Shown piece after piece: positions 1 to 6,309 of a stretch of 10,264 bases of DNA. The notes under the pieces are model-generated. The model searched no databases. It was not told the DNA's origin and saw only the letters and a program-made list of their open reading frames with translations. Source of the stretch: an uncultured Collinsella sp. (GTDB lineage: Bacteria > Actinomycetota > Coriobacteriia > Coriobacteriales > Coriobacteriaceae); contig UQZU01000048.1 of the NCBI GenBank assembly GCA_900545665.1, positions 1-10,264 of the forward strand. The letters run 5' to 3'. The first letter of the stretch is position 1; each line of letters opens with the position of its first letter. Both the position numbers and the translations under genes were made by a program.

Positions 1-55
1 GGACGCCGCCCTCTCAAGGCGGAGATCACCAGTTCGAATCTGGTACGGGCTACCA
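1..55 (+). tRNA. tRNA-Glu (anticodon CTC), 3' part
   Basis: This is the 3' two thirds of a glutamate tRNA; the 5' acceptor strand and most of the D arm lie before the window. The anticodon stem is CCGCC (6-10) with GGCGG (18-22), and the loop CTCTCAA puts anticodon CTC at 13-15, reading GAG. The T arm is ACCAG / TTCGAAT / CTGGT (28-44). The acceptor 3' strand ACGGGCT (45-51) is followed by A and an encoded CCA (53-55). The first bases (GGAC) fit the end of a D stem. The cut is due to the window edge, so there is no reason to think the gene is broken. Confidence 0.93.
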
Positions 56-66
56 TACATCTGATA

Positions 67-101
67 CCCGGCCTTCCCATGGAAGGTCGGGTTTTTATTT
101 T
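67..101 (+). terminator. Rho-independent terminator of tRNA-Glu
   Basis: An 11-bp stem, CCCGGCCTTCC (67-77) with GGAAGGTCGGG (81-91), has one G-U pair and a 3-base loop. A T-rich tail (TTTTTATTTT) follows. It lies 11 bases after the tRNA CCA end and is a textbook intrinsic terminator. Confidence 0.92.
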
Positions 102-165
102 CAAACAACCGTCTGCAATTCCCGTTTGAACCAGAGCTTTGCGTTCTGCCTATGGCCCTTACGGG

Positions 166-183
166 TACAATATCCAAGATATT
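166..183 (+). promoter_or_regulatory. Possible -10 box with overlapping inverted repeat before the membrane-protein gene
   Basis: TACAAT at 166-171 could be a -10 element for the downstream gene, but I see no convincing -35 at the right spacing. It overlaps a perfect inverted repeat AATATC-CAA-GATATT (169-183), which sits about where transcription would start and could bind a repressor. The arm spacing (3) differs from that of the putative TetR sites elsewhere in the window, so this would be a different regulator. The role is inferred. Confidence 0.35.
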
Positions 184-204
184 TTGACTGTTAGAAGGAG
201 TCTC

Positions 205-1512
205 ATGACGGAGTCCTCTCAGCATACGTCTAAGCCCCAGGTCGAGGTTGAGGCCTCAGGCGGAGATGACAATAAGAGCGCACGCCGCGGCGCCATCTTT
301 ATCGGCGTTGTGCTGGTGGGTTATATCGTCTATCTGGTGGTAACCGGGCAGATGGGGCAGTTCTGGGCCGCTATGTCGAGCGTCCAGGCGCCATGGCTCG
401 TTGTCGCGTGTCTTTGCATGTTCATGTATCTGTTCTTTGGCATTGTGGCCTATGCGATCGCTGTCTGGCTCGACCCATATTCGCCCGTCGGCATCCGCGA
501 CCTGATCTCGGTCGAGGCGAGTGGCATCTTCTTTGGCAACCTGACGCCCATGATGATGGGCTCGACTCCCGCCCAGATCTACCGCCTGACCAAAGCGGGC
601 CAAAATGTCGGCGAGGCCGGAGCAACGCAGTTCACGCGCTTTATCGTGTATCAGTTTGGCCTCGTTGCCTGGGGCGCTATCCTACTGCTTGCTCGCATGC
701 CGTTTTTTGCCGAGCGCTATGGCGACATGACGCTGCTGTGTGTCTTTAGCTTTGGTGGGCACTGCTGCATCTTGCTGGGCATCTTCGCCGTCGCGCTCAT
801 GCCTAAGACCGTCACGCGCGTCGCCCATTGCATCATCAATTGGCTTGAGCGCATTGGTGTCTCGGCCACTAAGATCGAGGGATGGCGCACGTTTGTCGAT
901 GGCGAGATCTACTCCTTCTCCGAGAAGTTCAAGCTTTCAGCCGGACATTTTTCTTCCATGCTGCTCACGGTGGTCATCACCATGCTGCAACTCGCGTTTT
1001 TCTACCTCGTGCCGTATTTCCTGATGCTTGCCTTTGGCCACCACGAGGTCGACTTTTTCTCGGTCATGGCCGCGAGCGCCTTTGTCCAGCTGCTGAGCTC
1101 TGCGGTCCCCCTGCCCGGTGGAACTGGTGGCGCTGAGGGCGGCTTTGCATTGTTCTTGGGTCATTTCTTTGGGTCGGCTTCGACCGCTGGCTATCTGCTG
1201 TGGCGCCTCATTACGTTTATTGCGCCGACCATTTTGGCTGCGCCCCTGCTGGGCCTTAAGAGCGCCCACAACGAGAGCATCCATGCGCGCTGGGATCGCG
1301 TGATGCGCAAGCTCGGCCGCACGCCTCAGACGCCCTCTGCGCCCACTAAGCCGCACCCCGCTAATGCTGTTACTGTTGATCCCAAGAAGCAGGCTCAGAA
1401 GGCTTCTGGGACCGCTAAGCCGGCTCATAAAGCCTATGTGCGCCAGACAGGCGATGGTATTCGCGTATCTCCGTCGGTACTCAATAAGAAGAAGCACCCT
1501 AAGTCGCAGTAG
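205..1512 (+). CDS. Polytopic membrane protein, lysylphosphatidylglycerol synthase TM / flippase-like (YbhN) family
   Basis: A 435-residue integral membrane protein. Hydrophobic segments begin near residue 30 (IFIGVVLVGYIVYLVV) and continue to about 350. The family hallmarks are a GNLTPMMMGSTPAQ stretch (111-124) and a VPLPGGTGGAEGG loop (301-313), the pattern seen in the membrane part of MprF and in the stand-alone UPF0104/YbhN proteins. No aminoacyl-transferase domain follows, so lysyl-PG synthesis is not supported; lipid flipping or envelope lipid handling is the likelier role. The C-terminal 70 residues are basic and rich in Pro, Ala and Lys, probably cytoplasmic. The ATG at 205 is chosen because AGAAGGAG lies 4-5 bases upstream. 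A TTG 66 bases earlier is in frame but has no ribosome site. It is probably a single-gene unit between the tRNA and the TetR-like gene. The family call is firm; the substrate is unknown. Confidence 0.85.
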   Translation: MTESSQHTSKPQVEVEASGGDDNKSARRGAIFIGVVLVGYIVYLVVTGQMGQFWAAMSSVQAPWLVVACLCMFMYLFFGIVAYAIAVWLDPYSPVGIRDLISVEASGIFFGNLTPMMMGSTPAQIYRLTKAGQNVGEAGATQFTRFIVYQFGLVAWGAILLLARMPFFAERYGDMTLLCVFSFGGHCCILLGIFAVALMPKTVTRVAHCIINWLERIGVSATKIEGWRTFVDGEIYSFSEKFKLSAGHFSSMLLTVVITMLQLAFFYLVPYFLMLAFGHHEVDFFSVMAASAFVQLLSSAVPLPGGTGGAEGGFALFLGHFFGSASTAGYLLWRLITFIAPTILAAPLLGLKSAHNESIHARWDRVMRKLGRTPQTPSAPTKPHPANAVTVDPKKQAQKASGTAKPAHKAYVRQTGDGIRVSPSVLNKKKHPKSQ

Positions 1513-1561
1513 GACAGTCGTGCGTTCTTCATGATGCGGGGCATATTTGTGCTGTATGGGG

Positions 1562-1585
1562 GATAATCCTCTTACGTAGATTATC
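1562..1585. promoter_or_regulatory. Putative TetR operator upstream of the tetR-like gene
   Basis: A perfect inverted repeat GATAATC (1562-1568), 10-base spacer, GATTATC (1579-1585), 43 bases before the regulator's ATG. The left arm contains GATAAT, which could serve as a -10 hexamer, so binding would block transcription. A 24-bp site with two 7-bp arms suits a TetR dimer. A matching site of identical spacing occurs at 3894-3917 before the radical SAM gene. Operator function is inferred from position and recurrence. Confidence 0.6.
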
Positions 1586-1628
1586 TCTCATCTGTTGATG
1601 AATGCTCGCATATCGAAGGGACACGCCC

Positions 1629-2240
1629 ATGGCAACCAGCAAACCGCGTCTTGATCGTCGCATCGTTCGCAGCCGTAATGCCATCCTTTCCGCTTTCGAG
1701 CGCCTGCTCATGGAAAAGCCGCTGGCAGACATTACGGTGAGTGCCATCGCGCGCGAGGCCAATGTCGACCGCAAAACCTTCTACGTGCACTTTGGCACGG
1801 TTGACGGCCTGCTCGATGCCATTGCCGTCGATGTGGTGGAGATGATTGTCGACTCGGTCGAGAAAACACTTGCTTCAATGGACGGCGACACCAACGAGCG
1901 CGCTCTTGGCGCGGCGGCGACCTTCTTTAAAACCGTTAACGAGGCACTGTGCAACAACTTGGTGCTCAATCGTCAGCTGATCGAGAACATTCCGCTCGAT
2001 GATTTTATGGCTCGTCTTCGTGCGCCGCTCGAGCACGAGATTGCCGAGCGCGATCTGCTGCCTCAAGGTCTCAAGGACGAGATGTTCGACTACTATTTGG
2101 CGTTTTTGCTATCGGGTATTATCGGTATCTATCGCACGTGGGCGCTGTCTGACGGCTCGGTTCCTATTGAGCGCGTCTCTGAGGTCGCCAACGACCTGAC
2201 TCTCAACGGTCTGTCGAGTCTGGAATCTCGCTTCGAATAG
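1629..2240 (+). CDS. TetR/AcrR-family transcriptional regulator
   Basis: A 203-residue one-component repressor. The N-terminal 55 residues form the usual TetR DNA-binding domain: a first helix with RSRNAILSAFERLL (14-27), then the helix-turn-helix around ITVSAIAREANVDRKTFYVHF (35-55), with the typical TFYxHF recognition-helix end. Residues 60-203 are helical and would hold the ligand pocket and dimer face; they resemble the TetR_C group often seen with unknown ligands. The ATG at 1629 is chosen because GAAGGGA (1615-1621) lies 7 bases upstream; an earlier in-frame ATG at 1602 lacks a ribosome site. A palindrome in its leader (1562-1585) suggests autoregulation, and a related palindrome at the radical SAM promoter suggests that gene as its target. 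The family is certain; ligand and regulon are inferred. Confidence 0.9.
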   Translation: MATSKPRLDRRIVRSRNAILSAFERLLMEKPLADITVSAIAREANVDRKTFYVHFGTVDGLLDAIAVDVVEMIVDSVEKTLASMDGDTNERALGAAATFFKTVNEALCNNLVLNRQLIENIPLDDFMARLRAPLEHEIAERDLLPQGLKDEMFDYYLAFLLSGIIGIYRTWALSDGSVPIERVSEVANDLTLNGLSSLESRFE

Positions 2241-2266
2241 CATCGATAATTCAACAACTTAAAGAT

Positions 2267-2331
2267 GTTGCGGTGGAATAGGGATCGTTTTGGTTATTGG
2301 AAGGCCGATCTAGTCCCTATTTCACCGCAAC
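2267..2331. repeat. Intergenic inverted repeat, 18-bp arms
   Basis: GTTGCGGTGGAATAGGGA (2267-2284) and TCCCTATTTCACCGCAAC (2314-2331) are reverse complements with one mismatch, separated by 29 bases. It lies just after the tetR-like stop. A third half-copy in the orientation of the left arm occurs at 3994-4012 (19-nt exact match to the complement of 2317-2335), so this looks like a dispersed intergenic element rather than only a terminator. I recall similar motifs from Collinsella intergenic DNA, which would need a genome search to confirm. Confidence 0.7.
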
Positions 2332-2356
2332 TTAGTAAAACTGTTTTGATGGTAAG

Positions 2357-2395
2357 GCGGAGCAGCCTCGAAGATGAGCCTCGAGACTGCTCCGC
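2357..2395. terminator. Hairpin between convergent genes, probable bidirectional terminator
   Basis: A 15-bp stem with one mismatch, GCGGAGCAGCCTCGA (2357-2371) and TCGAGACTGCTCCGC (2381-2395), and a 9-base loop. It sits between the 3' ends of the tetR-like gene (2240) and the radical SAM gene (2429). The flanks carry only short T runs (TTCATTTCT on the plus side), so termination strength is uncertain, but position and stem fit a shared terminator. Confidence 0.65.
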
Positions 2396-2428
2396 TTCAT
2401 TTCTGAGCGTTTGTCATGTAGGGCAGAA

Positions 2429-3862
2429 TTAATCGCCGTTTTTGAGTGTGCGGCCCTGTTTTTCGAACTTGTGCATGTCGCTATCGGCCATGCCCTGCGA
2501 CTTGTCCTCGTGACGCTTGGCGTATAACGGATCTTCGGAGTCGTTCCAGATGCGGTCGGCGACAGGTGACCATGCCTCGGCGGCAGCCTGGGTCTTTTCG
2601 CGCAGCTGCTCGGGTGACTCCTTCTCGATGAGATCAGTGCTCATTGCGCCACTCTCGGCGACCAGTTTGGGCAGCACGTCGGGATTCTCGAGCATGGGGC
2701 ATGGTTTGAGGTAGTTGTCGTTAAACGGCATGTTCTCGTAGTACTTCATAAAGAGGGGAGAGCGCAGCGCGTCAAGTAAGCTCACATCGTGGATGTTGGC
2801 GTTTGAGTAGTGGATGAACACGCACGGCTCCACGTCTCCGGCGGCGTTGATGTGCAGGTAGCGGCGGCCGCCGGCGATACATCCGCCTACAAACTCGCCG
2901 TCGTTTTGGAAGTCGAGCGTAAACAGCGGCTTCTTCTCACGCATTTCGCGGATAAAGTGATACATGTGCTCGCGCTGCTCGGGCGTGGGCATGAGCTCGG
3001 GGGTTGCATTGCGGCCAATCGGCATAAAGTGGAAGTACCAGCAGAAGAGTGCTCCCTCGTCGATCATCCAGTCCATGTTCTCCTCGGTAGCAACCGTATC
3101 AGCATTGGCGCTGGTCCAACAGGTGGAGATACCAAACGGCAAGTCGCGCTCGCGCAGGAGTTTCAAGGCGTGCTCGATCTTTGCGTAGGTACCCTCGCCG
3201 CGACGGGCGTCGGTGGTGTGCTCATTGCCCTCGGCGCTGATGGCGGGGACAAAATTACCTACGCGAATCATATCGTCGCAGAAGGCCTCGTCGATCAGCG
3301 TGGAGTTGGTAAAGCAGAAAAACACGCAGTCCTGATGTTTTTCGCAAATTCTGATCAGGTCGTGCTTGCGGACGAGCGGCTCGCCGCCGGTATAGATGTA
3401 GATATGCGTACCGAGCTCTTTGCCCTGTGTAACGATAGAGTCGATGTCTTCGAACGAGAGATTCTGCTTGTAGCCGTACTCGGCGGCCCAGCAGCCCGTG
3501 CAATGCAGGTTGCAGGCGCTCGTGGGATCGAGCAGGATGGCCCATGGAACGTTGCACTGGTACTTTTCGCGGTTCTTTTCCTGCTCTGGCCAAGCAAGCA
3601 GGTTGGCGTCGACAATGAGGGTCTTAAGCAGTTTGGTTCGCATCTGGGGATTGAGGCTGAATACACGCATGATTAGGTCATACCAATTGCCGCGGCTCTT
3701 GATGACATTGGTGAATGCCTCTCGCTGTACAGGAAATACGCTATTGGGGACCAGCTTGTTCACGAGGTCCATGATTTTGTCGATGTTTTCTTGCGGGTTG
3801 TCGTCGAGATAATCGATGAGCTTGTTGAGCGCTGCACGCTCTGCTGACTGTGTAAGCGACAT
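2429..3862 (-). CDS. Radical SAM protein with extra cysteine-rich C-terminal region
   Basis: A 477-residue radical SAM enzyme. The [4Fe-4S]/SAM motif CNLHCTGC is at 117-124 (Cys117, 121, 124), preceded by WAILLDPTSA, and the SAM-binding GGEP is at 159-162. Further cysteines at 328 (GGCIAGGRRYLHINAAGDVEP), 347 (PCVFIHY) and 388 (KPCPM) fit an auxiliary cluster of the SPASM/twitch kind. About 105 residues precede the radical SAM core and look helical; the last 60 are charged. I recognise the protein as one widespread in Clostridia and Coriobacteriia, but no reaction is known to me. No small precursor peptide is visible beside it, so a peptide-maturase role is not supported here. The start at 3862 is chosen over an ATG at 3868 because AAAGGA lies 7 bases before the former and only 1 base before the latter. 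It is convergent with the tetR-like gene. Confidence 0.88.
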   Translation of the reverse strand: MSLTQSAERAALNKLIDYLDDNPQENIDKIMDLVNKLVPNSVFPVQREAFTNVIKSRGNWYDLIMRVFSLNPQMRTKLLKTLIVDANLLAWPEQEKNREKYQCNVPWAILLDPTSACNLHCTGCWAAEYGYKQNLSFEDIDSIVTQGKELGTHIYIYTGGEPLVRKHDLIRICEKHQDCVFFCFTNSTLIDEAFCDDMIRVGNFVPAISAEGNEHTTDARRGEGTYAKIEHALKLLRERDLPFGISTCWTSANADTVATEENMDWMIDEGALFCWYFHFMPIGRNATPELMPTPEQREHMYHFIREMREKKPLFTLDFQNDGEFVGGCIAGGRRYLHINAAGDVEPCVFIHYSNANIHDVSLLDALRSPLFMKYYENMPFNDNYLKPCPMLENPDVLPKLVAESGAMSTDLIEKESPEQLREKTQAAAEAWSPVADRIWNDSEDPLYAKRHEDKSQGMADSDMHKFEKQGRTLKNGD

Positions 3863-3893
3863 GGGCATATCCTTTCACGTGTGCCTTGTGTGT

Positions 3894-3917
3894 GATAATA
3901 CCCACTTGTGGATTAAA
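3894..3917. promoter_or_regulatory. Putative TetR operator at the radical SAM promoter
   Basis: GATAATA (3894-3900), 10-base spacer, GATTAAA (3911-3917): 11 of 14 arm positions and the exact spacing agree with the palindrome before the tetR-like gene (1562-1585). It lies immediately downstream of the radical SAM -10 box and covers the expected transcription start, an ideal repressor position. The spacer includes most of CCAC-TT-GTGG (3902-3911), a second small palindrome. The functional link is inferred. Confidence 0.55.
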
Positions 3918-3920
3918 CGA

Positions 3921-3950
3921 AGTATAAAGATTTGCAATGTGTCTATTCAA
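3921..3950 (-). promoter_or_regulatory. Sigma-70-type promoter of the radical SAM gene
   Basis: On the minus strand, TTGAAT (3945-3950) is followed after 18 bases by TATACT (3921-3926), close to the -35/-10 consensus. Transcription would begin near 3914, giving a leader of about 50 bases to the ATG at 3862. Confidence 0.65.
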
Positions 3951-3993
3951 CGAATCAATTTGATTTGGGGTGAAGCGTTATAGCGGACGCTCT

Positions 3994-4012
3994 CTAAGTT
4001 GCGGTGAAATAG
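3994..4012. repeat. Half-copy of the intergenic repeat at the boundary of the uptake operon
   Basis: CTAAGTTGCGGTGAAATAG is an exact 19-nt match to the reverse complement of 2317-2335. The match ends at 4012, where the other copy continues GGGACT and this one continues TGTCAG. It lies 37 bases beyond the stop codon of the minus-strand ABC operon, near where base composition appears to change. Confidence 0.7.
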
Positions 4013-4049
4013 TGTCAGATGGGGATGCGGACGATTTCTTGGATCGCGC

Positions 4050-5264
4050 CTAGGCGTATCCATTGGAATCCTCCGATGCGCCTTCGCACGCTTGCATGAC
4101 CTCGATACCATGCGATCGTGTAAACTCGACGAGCTCTGCGTTGCGGGCGTTTATGGTGCCGAAGGCGGCGGGGCACACGATAAGGCTCGCGCAGTGGACG
4201 AGGAGCTCTTTGGCGCGGGCTATGGTTTTATCCCCGATCGGCTCGAAGGCGCGCTCGGCCACGCATTCCGTCGCCAGGTCGCGCGCGAGCTCGCAGTCGA
4301 TGTCCCCTTCGTGCAGAACGCCCGCGTAGAACGCCTTGCCCTGCCGGATGAGCTGGCGAAACACAGCCGACCCCGTACCTGCGCCGGCGATGACGAATGT
4401 GTGTGCATCGCCGTGTGGGCGCCCAATTTCCACGCTGCCGAAGCGCTCGTTGAAGGTGCCATGTTGAAGGCCGTAGAGCTCGCCAATCGTCTCGCGCGTG
4501 AATATGTCCTCGGGTGCGCCGGCGCGGAAGACCCGGCCGTCCTTCACGCAAATCACCTTGTCGGCGCTTTTCTGCGCGAGCTCGAGTTCGTGGATGGACA
4601 TGATGACAGCAACATTCCGCGATTTCGCAAGGTGGCGAAGTATTCGCAGCAGGTCGATCTGGTAGCGGATATCGAGATACGACGTGGGCTCATCGAGCAC
4701 GAGCACACGCGGATCCTGCGCGATGGCGCGTGCGAGCATGACGCGCTGGCGTTGCCCGTCGCTTATCTGCATGAAGTCGCGCTCGGCGAGCCCTTCCACA
4801 TGTGCGGTTTTCATGGCCTCGTCGACCCGATTATGGTCATCGGGCGTGAGTGTGCCCATTCGCCCGGTGTAGGGATGCCTTCCCGCCTCTACGATATCGC
4901 GGCAGGTGAGGAGCTCGGTCCGGGGGCGATCTGTCAGCATAACGGCAAGGTTCCTTGCGAACTCCGCCGTCTTCCATCGGGAAATCTCTCGCCCGTCGAG
5001 CTCGACCGCGCCGGCAAGCGGTGCCAGATGGCGTGTGATTGTTTTCAAGATGGTCGACTTGCCCGAGCCGTTCGGCCCGATGAGCGCCACGACGTCGCCC
5101 GCGCGAACCTCCAGATCGACGCCTTCGACTACGACCTTCTTGTCGTAGCCCGCCGACAGGTCGCTTATGCGGAAAAGCGGCGCTCCGTCAGCCTGCGTTT
5201 CGACCGGGGTTTCGAGGTTCGACTCCCCTCTGAGCGTTTTGGGCCGCGGCACGAATTTCTCCAT
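4050..5264 (-). CDS. FecCD/BtuCD-type ABC transporter ATPase with extra C-terminal domain
   Basis: A 404-residue protein. Residues 31-270 are an ABC ATPase of the iron-complex/cobalamin importer type: Walker A GPNGSGKST (63-71), signature ISDGQ (167-171, in place of LSGGQ), Walker B VLVLDEP (187-193), D-loop region SYLD (195-198) and switch His225. The Q-loop reads MLTDRP (109-114), with no Gln after the hydrophobic strand; a similar TDR/TER form occurs in some FecE-like ATPases. Residues 280-400 are an added domain with a glycine-rich turn GAGTGS (294-299), an acidic stretch HEGDIDCELARDLA (318-331) and a CPAAFG strand (364-369). It looks like a Rossmann-type regulatory or ligand-binding fold known from some corrinoid-type importers, with no function I can name. 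The ATG directly follows the permease stop codon (TAG-ATG), with GTGAGG just upstream, so the two are translationally coupled. The role is to energise import through the adjacent permease. Confidence 0.9.
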   Translation of the reverse strand: MEKFVPRPKTLRGESNLETPVETQADGAPLFRISDLSAGYDKKVVVEGVDLEVRAGDVVALIGPNGSGKSTILKTITRHLAPLAGAVELDGREISRWKTAEFARNLAVMLTDRPRTELLTCRDIVEAGRHPYTGRMGTLTPDDHNRVDEAMKTAHVEGLAERDFMQISDGQRQRVMLARAIAQDPRVLVLDEPTSYLDIRYQIDLLRILRHLAKSRNVAVIMSIHELELAQKSADKVICVKDGRVFRAGAPEDIFTRETIGELYGLQHGTFNERFGSVEIGRPHGDAHTFVIAGAGTGSAVFRQLIRQGKAFYAGVLHEGDIDCELARDLATECVAERAFEPIGDKTIARAKELLVHCASLIVCPAAFGTINARNAELVEFTRSHGIEVMQACEGASEDSNGYA

Positions 5265-6305
5265 CTACCTCACCCGCTTCTTCAGCATGAGCGCGATAAC
5301 CACCGGCGCGCCGAAGATGGCGGTGACGGCGCTGATGGAAAGCTCGACGGGGGAGAACAGCGTGCGCGCGATCAAATCGCAGCCCGCGCAGAAGATGGCG
5401 CCTCCCAAGAAGCACGCAGGAATCACGCGGATGGGCTTCGACGACTTCAGCGCCGACTTCACGAGATGCGGAACCGCGATGCCTACGAACGACACCGGAC
5501 CAGCGAACGCGGTCACGCAGGCGGAGAGCATGCTCGCTAGAAGGACGAGCACCACGCGGAAGCGTGCGACGTTCACGCCGACGCTTTTCGCGTAGGCTTC
5601 TCCCAGCTGGAAGGCTGAAAGGGGCTTCGATATCGCGAATACGCATGCGCTCACGGTGATCACCACGACCGCGATGACCGCGATGTCGTCCCAGCTCGAA
5701 CCCGAGAAGCTACCCAAAGACCAGTTGTGCAGGTTCACGATGGACTGGTCGTCGGCGAAGGCGATGAGAAAGTTCGTCGCCGCCGAGCAGATGTATCCCA
5801 CCATGACGCCCGCCACGATGAGCATGGCCATGGAACTTATGCGCCGTGCGATGAGGAGCACGAAGCCGATGGTGATAAGCGATCCCAGAAACGCTGCGGC
5901 CACCATGGCCGGCGAGGACATGGCCTGGTTCGTGCCCAGAAGCACGATCATCGTAAGCGCGACGACGAACTTTGCGCCCGAGGAGACGCCCAAGATGAAC
6001 GGGTCGGCGATGGGGTTGTTGAAAAAAGTCTGCAGCAGGAATCCGGAGAGCGAAAGTGCCCCGCCGAGAAGCACGGCTGAAAGCACGCGCGGCAGGCGAA
6101 TCTCCCAGATGACTTGGCTTTCCATGGAATTGGCCGCGCCGCCCGAAAGGATGCCGGGGATGTGGTCTGCGGGCACGAGCACGCTCCCGATGCACAGGTT
6201 GGCCCCGACGAGCACGATGAGGACAACAGCGAGCAGCGCCGTCACGACGCGACACCGCGCGGCGCGCCCCGATTCTTCGTATGTCATGGAAAGCCGGCTT
6301 CTCAT
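5265..6305 (-). CDS. FecCD/BtuC-family ABC transporter permease
   Basis: A 346-residue integral membrane permease of the length usual for FecCD/BtuC. Hydrophobic segments run from about residue 20 to the end. Family motifs are IRLPRVLSAVLLGGALSLSG (69-88), QTFFNNPIADPFILG (92-106) and GPVSFVGIAVPHLVK (269-283), the last in the region that contacts the ATPase. It would form a homodimeric channel for a siderophore, heme or corrinoid; the upstream cobalamin riboswitch favours a corrinoid or related cobalt compound. It starts 4 bases after the stop of the binding-protein gene and ends directly at the ATPase start codon. The ATG at 6305 is used; a second ATG at 6287 would remove six residues, and neither has a strong ribosome site, so coupling from the upstream gene is likely. 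Confidence 0.92.
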   Translation of the reverse strand: MRSRLSMTYEESGRAARCRVVTALLAVVLIVLVGANLCIGSVLVPADHIPGILSGGAANSMESQVIWEIRLPRVLSAVLLGGALSLSGFLLQTFFNNPIADPFILGVSSGAKFVVALTMIVLLGTNQAMSSPAMVAAAFLGSLITIGFVLLIARRISSMAMLIVAGVMVGYICSAATNFLIAFADDQSIVNLHNWSLGSFSGSSWDDIAVIAVVVITVSACVFAISKPLSAFQLGEAYAKSVGVNVARFRVVLVLLASMLSACVTAFAGPVSFVGIAVPHLVKSALKSSKPIRVIPACFLGGAIFCAGCDLIARTLFSPVELSISAVTAIFGAPVVIALMLKKRVR

Positions 6306-6309
6306 GACG

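Noticed and set aside
139..204. Upstream TTG start for the membrane protein
   Set aside because: No ribosome site precedes it, the added residues contain the putative promoter region, and the ATG at 205 has AGAAGGAG in place.
2810..3676. 288-codon open frame on the plus strand
   Set aside because: It is antisense to the radical SAM core and overlaps its catalytic motifs; no domain and no ribosome site of its own.
4013..4049. Terminator for the ABC operon
   Set aside because: Only a short palindrome around the stop (CGCCTAGGCG) and no stem followed by a T run could be found, so none is annotated.
4092..5540. 482-codon open frame on the plus strand
   Set aside because: It lies antisense to the ABC ATPase and permease, which carry clear motifs. 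Its translation has no recognisable domain and is rich in Arg, His and Asp, as expected for the shadow of a GC-rich gene.
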